A stretch of DNA of 64,000 nt from DATLXH01 sp035576005 (GTDB taxonomy: Bacteria; Acidobacteriota; Thermoanaerobaculia; Gp7-AA8): positions 1 through 64,000 of the forward strand of contig DATLXH010000179.1 in the NCBI GenBank assembly GCA_035576005.1, in the 5' to 3' direction. Under the pieces are notes generated by a model. The model did not search any database, was not told the DNA's origin, and saw only the letters and a program-made list of their open reading frames with translations. The position numbers and the translations under genes are program-made. Of this stretch, positions 46,006-54,210 are shown one piece after another; the stretch's first letter is position 1, and each line of letters starts with the position of its first letter.

Positions 46006-47117
46006 TGCGCGCCGCCCGAAACCAGCAGGTCCACGGATGAGGAGCCGACCGCCAGTCGCTGGCCTTCCCTCGAACAGATGACGCCGGGATATCGCACAGA
46101 GTCAGCGTTTGCGCCGATGATGCGCGAAGCGATCTCGCCGCGAGATCCTTTGAAAGAAAACGGAGCGAGCATTTTTCGAGAAGTGCCTTCCACGATTTCG
46201 GCTGTCGCCACCCGGAGAGAGATCTCGTCGGTGAGGCGGTCCCATCCGCCTCCGTCGACCAGCGACACTTCGATTCTTACCTCGGGCAGAGGTAGTGGAG
46301 CTCCGTTCTGCGTGACAGTGAGGTGCGTCATTCGAAGGATCGGGGGATCGCGGAACGACTCCCTCCGAAGAGATGAGGGTCTGCCACCATCGCTCAGAAC
46401 TGACGTTCGTCCTCGCTGGCCGGTGTCGTCATAAGGAGCGTGACCAGGGCCGGGCGAAAACGGATCGTCACGCACTTCGAGCCATTCCGGGAGGCGTGTC
46501 AGCGGCCAGTTTTCCTCGGAGGGGTGACCGATCAGTTCATGCATGAGGACCGCTGCACTTCCATTCGTCCAGAGAATTGGTAGAGAAGCAGGGGCAGTGG
46601 CAGCTCCGGATCCTCGGGAAAGAAGTGCCATCGTTCTTGCGAGATCCTCGCGGAGTGAGGATGGAGTTGTGACAATGGAGGTCTCGTGTCCGTCGCGGCC
46701 CACTGCCACCGTGATCGTTGTGGCGTCGTGAAACCTGGCGATGTTGCCGGTCGACACCAGTCTCGAATCGGAGCGGATGCGAATCTTAATTTGCCCGCGG
46801 GATTGAAGCAGCGGTTTGATGATGTCGGGTTCGAGAGTCTGGAGCGGCTCGGTAAGCCGGTTCTCGAGGTCAGCGCGCGACAGATCGATCCAGGACGATA
46901 GGTCTCTGATCTCCAATCCACTGACGGCGCGAACGACGACCTTTCCGTCTGTATGGGTCGTCGACGCGTGTCCGGTCTCGAGATGGCTGGACGTCCTTAT
47001 AGAACGCTCTGAATCGACCAGCCACCCTTCCTCGCGCAGCATCGAGACAAATAGATGATCGCGGAAGGTGCTGCTCACCCCGGCTTCACTACCCTCATTT
47101 CTGAAAACTTCATCCAT
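46002..47117 (-). CDS. TldD-like metalloprotease subunit (divergent, short)
   Basis: A 371-residue protein. The zinc motif HExxH is present as AAVLMHELIGHPSEENWP near residue 200, at the place where TldD has HEAxGH. The N-terminal half with TSSHLETGHASTTHTDGKVVV and IRDLSSWIDLSR resembles the TldD N-domain. Both subunits of this operon are shorter than E. coli TldD/E. The TldE-like gene overlaps by 4 bp downstream. Such complexes cleave unstructured peptides; here the substrate is unknown and no RiPP precursor is visible. Confidence 0.75.
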   Translation of the reverse strand: MDEVFRNEGSEAGVSSTFRDHLFVSMLREEGWLVDSERSIRTSSHLETGHASTTHTDGKVVVRAVSGLEIRDLSSWIDLSRADLENRLTEPLQTLEPDIIKPLLQSRGQIKIRIRSDSRLVSTGNIARFHDATTITVAVGRDGHETSIVTTPSSLREDLARTMALLSRGSGAATAPASLPILWTNGSAAVLMHELIGHPSEENWPLTRLPEWLEVRDDPFSPGPGHAPYDDTGQRGRTSVLSDGGRPSSLRRESFRDPPILRMTHLTVTQNGAPLPLPEVRIEVSLVDGGGWDRLTDEISLRVATAEIVEGTSRKMLAPFSFKGSRGEIASRIIGANADSVRYPGVICSREGQRLAVGSSSVDLLVSGGAQ

Positions 47118-47218
47118 TCTGATTCCGCGATTGTGTCACTCAGAGCGTCGAGCGGGGCGTTCACGTGGGGTGGACGCTGTAGATTCCGATCCGGCTGTCG
47201 CTCGTACTGGTCGGAGCA

Positions 47219-47330
47219 GTGTCGCGTGACAGACAGGAGTGTCTGTCCTACATGCGGGTGTAGGTCAGACACTCTGTCTGTCACGCGACTCTCCGACACC
47301 CCACGACGTCTGCGAGAGATGCGAGCTATG
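47219..47330. repeat. Dispersed repeat A plus diverged B, locus 4
   Basis: GTGTCGCGTGACAGACAGGA ... TGTAGGTCAGACACTCTGTC ... ACGCGAC at 47219-47288, then GTCTGCGAGAGATGCGAGCT at 47309-47330. Located between tldD-like (divergent) and the acyl-CoA carboxylase gene. Confidence 0.82.
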
Positions 47331-47372
47331 ATCCTGCAGTCCCATCAAATTCAATCAGCGACGAAAAGGTGA

Positions 47373-48926
47373 ATGATGTCTCTCGATCTGAGGCTGGAAG
47401 AACTCGAACGAAGGAAACGCGAAAGTGAGCTCGGGGGAGGGGAGAGCCGGATTGAAAAACAACATAGCGAAGGGAAGCTGACGGCTCGGGAACGCATTTC
47501 GATTCTTTTCGATCCCGGGTCGTTTCAGGAGCTGGATCAGCTCGTCGTTCACAGATCGAACGACTTCGGCATGGAGAAGCAGCGGGTCCCGGGAGACGGC
47601 GTCGTGACTGGCTACGGCCTGGTCTCCGGCCGGCTCGTCTACGCGTTCGCGCAGGACTTCACCGTATTCGGTGGCTCCCTCAGCGAGACGCATGCTGCCA
47701 AGATCGTGAAGGTCATGGATCTGGCGATGAAGAACGGGGCGCCGATCGTCGGGCTCAATGACTCGGGAGGCGCCCGGATCCAGGAAGGCGTGGTCTCGCT
47801 CGGCGGCTACTCCGACATTTTCCTGCGGAACACTCTCGCCTCAGGAGTCATCCCGCAGATCTCGGCGATCATGGGACCATGCGCAGGCGGCGCCGTCTAT
47901 TCACCTGCGATCACCGACTTCATTCTGATGGTCAAGAAGACGAGCTACATGTTCGTGACCGGCCCCGACGTGATCAAGACCGTCACCCACGAAGAAGTGA
48001 CCAAGGAAAAGCTTGGCGGAGCAATCACCCACAATCAGATCTCGGGCGTGGCGCATTTTGCGCTCGAGTCTGATGAAGATTGCCTGGCCGCGGTCCGCGA
48101 GCTGCTCTCATTTCTTCCTTCGAACAACCTCGAGGACCCTCCTCGCATGGAAACCGGGGACGACGTCAACCGAATCGATGTCGAGCTCGACAGTCTGATT
48201 CCCGAGAGTCCCAACCAGCCATATGAGATGAAGGATGTCATCCGTTCGATCGCGGATGATGGTCATTTTTTCGAAGTTCAGGAGCTGTACGCCAGGAATC
48301 TCATCGTTGGCTTCATCCGGCTCGATGGCGGGCCGATTGGAGTCGTTGCGAATCAGCCCTCGTATCTCGCCGGAGTGCTCGACATCAACGCCTCGAGAAA
48401 GGGAGCGCGTTTCGTTCGCTTCTGCGACGCGTTCAATATCCCTCTGCTTGTGCTCGAGGATGTGCCGGGCTTTCTTCCGGGCACTGAGCAGGAGCACGGG
48501 GGGATCATTATCCACGGAGCGAAGCTTCTGTTTGCTCTCGCCGAAGCTACGGTTCCGAAGGTAACGGTGATCACGCGGAAGGCGTATGGCGGAGCCTATT
48601 GTGTGATGAACTCCAAGCACATCCGAGCCGACATGAACTTCGCCTATCCCACCGCTGAGATCGCAGTGATGGGAGCCGAGGGAGCGGTCAACGTTCTCTA
48701 TCGGCGCGAGATTCGGGGAGAGGCAGACAGTGCGGAGATCCGCAAGCAGAAGGTCGCTGAGTTCACCGAGAAGTTCGCGAACCCATACATTGCGGCAGAG
48801 CGTGGTTACATCGACGAGATCATCGAGCCGAGGTTCACGAGACGTAAGTTGATCACGACCTACGCGATGCTCCGAAACAAGCGCGATCGGAATCCGCCTC
48901 GTAAGCACGGGAACATTCCGTTGTGA
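47373..48926 (+). CDS. Acyl-CoA carboxylase carboxyltransferase (beta) subunit, PccB-like
   Basis: A 517-residue carboxyltransferase that moves CO2 from biotin to propionyl-, acetyl- or methylcrotonyl-CoA. It shows the N-terminal block KLTARERISILFDPGSFQELDQLV, the acyl-CoA-binding NDSGGARIQEGV, the oxyanion GPCAGGAVYSPAITDFILM and, in the second half, ILEDVPGFLPGTEQEHGGIIIHGAKLLFA and KAYGGAYCVMNSKHI. Length matches PccB. It is 25 kb from the BCCP gene, so partners are split. Substrate is not settled. RBS is weak (AAAAGGTGA). Confidence 0.93.
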   Translation: MMSLDLRLEELERRKRESELGGGESRIEKQHSEGKLTARERISILFDPGSFQELDQLVVHRSNDFGMEKQRVPGDGVVTGYGLVSGRLVYAFAQDFTVFGGSLSETHAAKIVKVMDLAMKNGAPIVGLNDSGGARIQEGVVSLGGYSDIFLRNTLASGVIPQISAIMGPCAGGAVYSPAITDFILMVKKTSYMFVTGPDVIKTVTHEEVTKEKLGGAITHNQISGVAHFALESDEDCLAAVRELLSFLPSNNLEDPPRMETGDDVNRIDVELDSLIPESPNQPYEMKDVIRSIADDGHFFEVQELYARNLIVGFIRLDGGPIGVVANQPSYLAGVLDINASRKGARFVRFCDAFNIPLLVLEDVPGFLPGTEQEHGGIIIHGAKLLFALAEATVPKVTVITRKAYGGAYCVMNSKHIRADMNFAYPTAEIAVMGAEGAVNVLYRREIRGEADSAEIRKQKVAEFTEKFANPYIAAERGYIDEIIEPRFTRRKLITTYAMLRNKRDRNPPRKHGNIPL

Positions 48927-49360
48927 TCGCTGGCCTTTTCGTCGCACGCCGGTCGCAGTGAGTCAGGCCCGCGTCCACAGACCTTCGTTGAACGCACACA
49001 GCGTGTCGTTACAAGCGGCCTCGCTCGACGCTCGGAATGACACGACCCCTGCATCGATGAACCTGTGAGCTGGTGTCGGCGAAGCGGTATCACCTGCACC
49101 TATGCCGATGTGGGCACCGCGAATCCCCAAGGCGCGACACAGCTCAGTTCAAGGATCCATTCGAAGGCGAGGGCGCGCTGTTGTCGTCTGCGGTGTCGTG
49201 GAGAGGCCTTTTGGAAGGTTTTGGCTCGCCGCTCTTCCAAAAAATTGGATCACTTCTGCAGAAAAATAGAATTCAGGTGGGCAGAGGCGCGACGTAACTG
49301 TGTGTTTACAAGTGTTTACGGCCAGCCACGCTTGGCAGACACTTTGAAGTGTTCCGTGTC
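48927..49360. other. Gene-free stretch before TonB receptor gene
   Basis: No coding frame or known RNA motif is convincing. It holds a GCTCGGAATGACACG phrase near 49031. AT content rises toward the 3' end, ahead of the candidate promoter at 49361. Confidence 0.6.
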
Positions 49361-49389
49361 TTGTATAGAAGTTACAAAATCTTTACAAT
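49361..49389 (+). promoter_or_regulatory. Candidate sigma-70 promoter for the TonB receptor
   Basis: TTGTAT (-35, 49361-49366) and TACAAT (-10, 49384-49389) are 17 bp apart in an AT-rich region 116 bp before the ATG. GTGTTCCGTGTC immediately precedes the -35 and is repeated at 49445-49456. Confidence 0.5.
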
Positions 49390-49504
49390 CCCGCCTCACT
49401 AACACCGGGATTGAAAGAGAGTAGCGAATCAATTTTACTTCAAGGTGTTCCGTGTCGACGGTCAGTGTTTCGTTCTCAGATGTTCACTAGCAGGAGGGTA
49501 TTAA

Positions 49505-52500
49505 ATGAAAAAATTCAGGCAGTTTTCTTCATCCTGGCTGTTTACTGTGCTGGCTCTTATTGCGGTCGCCATGCCAGTCGCGGCTCAGGAGCAGACAGGT
49601 GGTATCGAAGGTGTGGTCTCCGACAGCTCCGGCGGCGTAGTGCCGGGAGTCACGGTCGAAGTCTCCAGCTCGGGCATCGGAACAGTCGTCGCGGTCTCCG
49701 ATTCGAGGGGAACCTACCGATTCCCGCGCTTGCCATCGGGTGTCTATAACGTCAAAGCCGAGCTCTCGGGTTACACGCCCGCTGAGGCCCGGAATGTCGA
49801 AGTGACGCTGGGTAAGATGGCGACGCAGAATCTTCAGCTCTCGCTCGGCTCTCTCACAGAGTCGATCACGGTTACCTCGGATGCTCCGCTGGTTGACGTG
49901 ACGTCGAGCGCCACATCAGTGTCAATCTCGCGCGAGCAGATCGAGCTGATCCCAAGAGGCCGCGACTTTACGTCGATCGTCGCGCAGGCAGCTGGCGCTT
50001 CCAATGAAGGATTCCTCGGAGGAATCTCGATTGATGGTGCATCAGGATCTGAGAACCGTTTCATCATCGATGGAGTTGACACGACGCATCCGCAGAACGG
50101 TGACGCTGGTCAGCTCCTGATCACCGACTTCGTCGAAGAGATCCAGGTCAAGTCGGCCGGCTACCAGGCCGAATTCGGCGGCTCGATCGGTGGTGTCATC
50201 AACGCCATCACCAAGAGCGGCACGAACAACCTCGATGGATCAGTCGGCCTCTATTACGGCGATCGTGACTGGGATGGCGAGCAGCGGCGGACTCCGTATC
50301 GCGCCAACCCATCTCTCTATCAGGTTTTCGAGGTCGACTCGACCAAGCGCTTCGAGCCGTTTGCCTCACTCGGCGGCCCGATCATTCGCGACAACCTCTG
50401 GTTCTATCTCGGCGCGTCACAGTCCGAGTTTGAGACTGACCGCTCGCCGGTGACTGCCGCCGGTGTCAACACCGGAACTTTCACGCAGACGGACACGCGC
50501 AAGTACCTCACCGGAAACCTCAAGGGAAACATCGGCTCCAAGTTTCTCTACAAGCTCGGCGGAAACCTCGCGCCCCGTACGCTCGACAACGCCCTGCCAT
50601 CTACTGACGGCTCGACGCCGAGCGGCGTGAATCTCAATATCGACAGCGAGTTCACGACCTCGAGCTATTCCGCGTACGCGGACTTTGTTCCCACCTCATC
50701 GTTTTATGTCACGGGACGAGCCGGAGTCTACGAGACCGATACTCAGGTAAGTGGTACGGCGCCCGGAACTCCACGCATCTTCTTCCGTAACGGTGTCATC
50801 CCCGTCCCCACCTCGGATCCTCGCTACCGGCCGACTGGGTTTTCAACCATTCCTAACGCATCATTCCAGGGCACAGAGATCGATCTGTGGGAGCGGAGTT
50901 CCGGCTCTCTCGACGGCAGCTATTTCGTCACTGCGCTCGGCCAGCACGCCTTCAAGGCTGGTGTGCAGCTCGAGAATGTCAAGAACACCGTGGCCACAGG
51001 CGAAGTAGGCAACCTCTTTGAAATTCGCTGGGGTCTGCCGGATCGTTTCGGTGCGGGAGTGAAGGGAACCCAGGGTTCCGTTCACGTTCGTCGCTTCGGC
51101 ACCTTCGGAGATGGAAACGAGAGCAACAACCTCGGTCTCTATGTCCAGGACAGCTGGACAGTCATTCCGAGCCTCACCCTCAATCTTGGTGTTCGCACCG
51201 AGAAGGAAGAAGTTCCCAATTACGGCTTCGGCCAGGATCCAACCCTGCCGAAAAATGCTTTTGAGTTCGGCTTCAGCGAGAAACTTGCTCCACGTCTTGG
51301 CTTTTCCTGGAATGTTCTGGGCAACCAGAAGCTGAAGACCTATGGAAGCTGGGGCAAGTACTTCGACATCATGAAGCTCGAGATCGCGCGAGGCTCTTTC
51401 GGTGGCGACCGGTGGATCGCGTACCTCTATCCTCTCAATACGCTCGACTGGATGAATCTGCCCAACGGCTGCACCACGTCGAACAACGATCCGACTGTCA
51501 ACCCCTGCCCCGGTCTCGGAACCCCACAGACCCTCGATCTGCGTCATCCAACCGACCCCCGCGATCCGATTCATGGCATCGATCCTGACCTGAGGCCTTT
51601 CGAGCAGGAAGAGTTCCAGCTTGGAGCGGAGTACCTGGTCACCAACAACAGCGTCGTCGGTGCCCGGTACGTGAACAAGCAGGTCAACGCCGCAATCGAA
51701 GACATCGGCTTTTTCTCATGCACGACTCCTACGCAGTGTGAGGAACAGTATTTCGTTGGCAACCCAGGCCTCGGCGCGACGGCCACTGATCCAGCTGGCT
51801 CGATTCCTGGGCAGCCGCTCGCAGTTCGCGACTACCAGGCCCTCGAGCTTTCTTACAACCGGCGCTTTGTGACCAACTGGTCGCTGCGCGCTTCCTACAC
51901 CTACAGCCAGCTCGAAGGGAACTGGTCGGGTCTCGGCAGCTCGGATGAGTTTGGCCGTACCGATCCAAACGTCAGCCGTTCCTTCGACGCCATCCACAAT
52001 TCGTTCGATCAGTCGGGCAGGCCGGTTTTCGGCAAACTCAACACCGATCGTCCGCATTCGGTGGACGCGCAGTTCATTTATCGCGCACCGTTCAAGACAT
52101 CGATTGGTGTGAATCAGTACTTTGGTTCGGGAACTCCAATCTCGACTCAGGTCACCTACGCCGGCGTGCCGTTCTTCGCATTCGGCCGAGGCGATCAGGG
52201 TCGCACCAAGCCGCTCATGCAGACGGATCTTCTTCTTACGCATCCTCTGACTCTCGGACCGTTGGCGCTCGAGCTCAGCCTCAACGTTCTGAACCTTCTC
52301 GACCAGGACACCACACAGCTCGTCGATCCGAACTATTCGGAAACCGACCTCTGTTCCGTGGTCGCTGGTTGCAATAAAAGCGCGCAGTTCTTCTTTGACA
52401 AGATCGGCGCTGTCGACATCAAGAAGGTTCTTCCGCAGAACAATCCGTTCTACCTGAAAGCAAACTCTGGTGGTTCGACTGGGGATCCTTTCCAGGTTCG

Positions 52501-52537
52501 TCGGAATGTCCGACTCGGAGTTAAGTTCACTTTCTAA
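49505..52537 (+). CDS. TonB-dependent outer-membrane receptor with carboxypeptidase-regulatory-like N-domain
   Basis: A 1010-residue outer-membrane transporter of the acidobacterial type. Signal peptide (WLFTVLALIAVAMPVAAQ), then a carboxypeptidase-regulatory-like Ig domain (about 30-115: GIEGVVSDSSGGVVPGVTVEV ... SGVYNVKAELSGYTP), plug domain (about 125-235, with VDVTSSATSVSISREQIELIPRGRDF and EFGGSIGGVINAITKSGTN), and a long barrel ending RRNVRLGVKFTF with the terminal aromatic. Ligand unknown; such receptors often import glycans, peptides or metal complexes. AGGAGG precedes the ATG at 49505. A strong terminator follows. Confidence 0.95.
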   Translation: MKKFRQFSSSWLFTVLALIAVAMPVAAQEQTGGIEGVVSDSSGGVVPGVTVEVSSSGIGTVVAVSDSRGTYRFPRLPSGVYNVKAELSGYTPAEARNVEVTLGKMATQNLQLSLGSLTESITVTSDAPLVDVTSSATSVSISREQIELIPRGRDFTSIVAQAAGASNEGFLGGISIDGASGSENRFIIDGVDTTHPQNGDAGQLLITDFVEEIQVKSAGYQAEFGGSIGGVINAITKSGTNNLDGSVGLYYGDRDWDGEQRRTPYRANPSLYQVFEVDSTKRFEPFASLGGPIIRDNLWFYLGASQSEFETDRSPVTAAGVNTGTFTQTDTRKYLTGNLKGNIGSKFLYKLGGNLAPRTLDNALPSTDGSTPSGVNLNIDSEFTTSSYSAYADFVPTSSFYVTGRAGVYETDTQVSGTAPGTPRIFFRNGVIPVPTSDPRYRPTGFSTIPNASFQGTEIDLWERSSGSLDGSYFVTALGQHAFKAGVQLENVKNTVATGEVGNLFEIRWGLPDRFGAGVKGTQGSVHVRRFGTFGDGNESNNLGLYVQDSWTVIPSLTLNLGVRTEKEEVPNYGFGQDPTLPKNAFEFGFSEKLAPRLGFSWNVLGNQKLKTYGSWGKYFDIMKLEIARGSFGGDRWIAYLYPLNTLDWMNLPNGCTTSNNDPTVNPCPGLGTPQTLDLRHPTDPRDPIHGIDPDLRPFEQEEFQLGAEYLVTNNSVVGARYVNKQVNAAIEDIGFFSCTTPTQCEEQYFVGNPGLGATATDPAGSIPGQPLAVRDYQALELSYNRRFVTNWSLRASYTYSQLEGNWSGLGSSDEFGRTDPNVSRSFDAIHNSFDQSGRPVFGKLNTDRPHSVDAQFIYRAPFKTSIGVNQYFGSGTPISTQVTYAGVPFFAFGRGDQGRTKPLMQTDLLLTHPLTLGPLALELSLNVLNLLDQDTTQLVDPNYSETDLCSVVAGCNKSAQFFFDKIGAVDIKKVLPQNNPFYLKANSGGSTGDPFQVRRNVRLGVKFTF

Positions 52538-52560
52538 TTCACAATGCATATCGCTTGGAA

Positions 52561-52588
52561 GACGGGGGCCGCGAGGCCCCCGTTTTTT
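52561..52588 (+). terminator. Rho-independent terminator
   Basis: Stem ACGGGGGCC / GGCCCCCGT with loop GCGA, followed by TTTTTT, just after the TonB receptor stop. Confidence 0.93.
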
Positions 52589-52619
52589 TCCTGCAGAGCG
52601 GCTGAAAATGGAGGCAGTG

Positions 52620-53102
52620 ATGAACATCGGACCTGCGGCTGGTCGCGGTTTGACGACGTTCTTTCTAATCGCTTTAGCCTGCGCATCACCTCGAGATCCG
52701 GCAGATTCAGGAGCCACTGTGCGTCGGCCGCAAGGCGCGCCGGAGATCACACTGGTTCAGGTGAGCAACGCGGCCAACCTCGGCATGCAGGTCTCGGGTG
52801 GAGTACCGGTCCAGTATCGGCTGAGCGTCAACAATACGTTCGACTACCCGATTCGATTGACGTTGGTGGAGATCCAGTCGGTCGGTGAACTGGGCGCTTA
52901 CGCCCTGCGAAATGTGCGTCACGAGTTCGACGTCACGATACCGGCAAATACTTCGGATGCGATTGAAATCAGAGCCTGGGTGCGATCGCTTCATACGGAT
53001 CTTAAAAGCGACAACAGTTCGCCGGTGCTGTTGCGTGGTACGGCTCGATTCGACACTGAGCGCGGTTCGTTCAACCGGAACTTCTCTGGAAGGGGACACT
53101 GA
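52620..53102 (+). CDS. Secreted/lipoprotein-like hypothetical protein
   Basis: A 160-residue protein, start ATG 52620 preceded by GGAGGCAGTG. The N-terminus has a hydrophobic core (GLTTFFLIALAC) ending in a cysteine, so it may be a lipoprotein, though the lipobox (ALAC) is weak. The mature part looks like a beta-sandwich (APEITLVQVSNAANL, VQYRLSVNNTFDYPIRLTLVEIQSV, HEFDVTIPANTSDAIEIRAW). No family recognised. It lies just after the TonB receptor and its terminator. Confidence 0.7.
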   Translation: MNIGPAAGRGLTTFFLIALACASPRDPADSGATVRRPQGAPEITLVQVSNAANLGMQVSGGVPVQYRLSVNNTFDYPIRLTLVEIQSVGELGAYALRNVRHEFDVTIPANTSDAIEIRAWVRSLHTDLKSDNSSPVLLRGTARFDTERGSFNRNFSGRGH

Positions 53103-53190
53103 AAGCTTCCTGCACAGTTCACAAGCCCTGCGCTCGTGGGGCCGCAGCCAGGAATAGACCTTAATAGAGGGGCGTTAGTCCGGTACTGCT

Positions 53191-53218
53191 TTGACTCGCT
53201 TCGTTTCGTTGTGCTAAA
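53191..53218 (+). promoter_or_regulatory. Candidate promoter for rplU-rpmA
   Basis: TTGACT (-35) and GCTAAA (weak -10, preceded by TGT) are 16 bp apart, ending 30 bp before the rplU start codon. Confidence 0.4.
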
Positions 53219-53248
53219 AGGCGAGGCTTCATTTTTTCTGGAGGTTTC

Positions 53249-53563
53249 TTGTACGCGATCATCAGTACTGGTGGAAAACAATACCGTGTCGCTGAAGGCG
53301 ATGTCCTTCACGTAGAGCGGCAAATCCTCGGCTCTGCCGATGGATCAAGTGTGAAGTTCGATGAAGTGCTGATGGTTGGCGGCGATGAGCCGAAGCTTGG
53401 TGGCCCGTCAGTCAAGGGCGCGTCGGTGTCGGCAACGATCATCCGTGAGTCTCGAGGCGAGAAAATCATCGTCTTCAAGAAGAAGCGGCGGAAGCATTAC
53501 AAACGGAAGCACGGTCACCGGCAGGATCTCGTCGAGCTGCGCATCGACAGCATTACGGTCTAA
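53249..53563 (+). CDS. rplU: 50S ribosomal protein L21
   Basis: A 104-residue 50S subunit protein. YAIISTGGKQYRVAEGD at the N-terminus and KKKRRKHYKRKHGHRQDLVELRI at the C-terminus are diagnostic. The start is TTG at 53249 (GAGGTTTC upstream), with no ATG in reach, an uncommon start for a ribosomal protein. It is followed by rpmA as usual, but the 92-bp spacer is filled by repeat A. Confidence 0.97.
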   Translation: MYAIISTGGKQYRVAEGDVLHVERQILGSADGSSVKFDEVLMVGGDEPKLGGPSVKGASVSATIIRESRGEKIIVFKKKRRKHYKRKHGHRQDLVELRIDSITV

Positions 53564-53630
53564 TGTCAGACGGACACTCTTGTCTGTCGTCTCAACGAAA
53601 AATGTAGGACAGACACTCTTGTCTGTCGGG
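53564..53630. repeat. Dispersed repeat A between rplU and rpmA, locus 5
   Basis: Two half-units (core GGACACTCTTGTCTGTC, then GACAGACACTCTTGTCTGTC) in tandem immediately after the rplU stop, 25 bp before the rpmA start codon. Confidence 0.88.
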
Positions 53631-53655
53631 TCTTAACCGCAATCGGGAGTTATAA

Positions 53656-53925
53656 ATGGCTCACAAAAAAGGACAGGGATCTTCACGCAACGGCCGCGAC
53701 TCGCAGCCGAAAATGCTGGGGGTCAAGCGCTTCGCCGGGCAGTTCGTGACGGGTGGCTCGATTCTGGTTCGCCAGCGAGGGACGAAGTTCTACCCCGGGG
53801 TGAACGTGGGAATCGGCCGCGACCACACCCTCTTCGCCAAGATCGACGGATGGGTCCAGTTCCGCGACAAGGGGCGTGGCGGTCGCTTCATCAGCGTCAC
53901 CCAGGAAATCCCGGTTCCGGCGTAA
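53656..53925 (+). CDS. rpmA: 50S ribosomal protein L27
   Basis: An 89-residue protein near the peptidyl-transferase centre. MAHKKGQGSSRNGRDSQPK and GQFVTGGSILVRQRGTKFYPGVNVG are diagnostic. There is no N-terminal cleavable extension. It is followed by a terminator. Confidence 0.98.
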   Translation: MAHKKGQGSSRNGRDSQPKMLGVKRFAGQFVTGGSILVRQRGTKFYPGVNVGIGRDHTLFAKIDGWVQFRDKGRGGRFISVTQEIPVPA

Positions 53926-53954
53926 GGGCTTCTTCTCAGCAGGTTCGCTGTGCC

Positions 53955-53985
53955 AAAGCAGATCCTCACGGATCTGCTTTTTCTT
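53955..53985 (+). terminator. Rho-independent terminator after rpmA
   Basis: Stem AAAGCAGATCC / GGATCTGCTTT with loop TCAC, followed by TTCTTT. It ends the rplU-rpmA unit before obgE. Confidence 0.88.
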
Positions 53986-54020
53986 TGCTCTTTTGAGTCG
54001 CTCACTCCTGTTGAGTCGCA

Positions 54021-54163
54021 CGGGCGAAGCTTTGGAGTGCGGCAGCCGCAGCTGCCGCTTTCTCCAGTCAAGCGCGCGATGAATCTGGCCCACGACGCGC
54101 ACACCCTTCCTGCGTGGGACCCAAAAGCGGCAGTTGCGACTGCCGCACTCCAAAGCTTCGCCC
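54021..54163. repeat. Large inverted repeat E, copy 2
   Basis: Arms 54021-54061 and 54124-54163 with the same core as copy 1 at 17408-17547 (GCTTTGGAGTGCGGCAGCCG), but a different, diverged centre. It occupies the rpmA-obgE gap, upstream of the obgE start. Confidence 0.87.
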
Positions 54164-54210
54164 GAGTAAACCCGAATGCCAGACGCTAAAATCGTGTTGA
54201 GGTCAATCTG

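Noticed and set aside
48108..48947. Minus-strand open frame opposite the carboxylase gene
   Set aside because: Shadow of a clear carboxyltransferase; no recognisable motif.
51716..52750. Minus-strand open frame opposite the end of the TonB receptor
   Set aside because: It overlaps the barrel C-terminus and the terminator at 52561, and has no domain signature.
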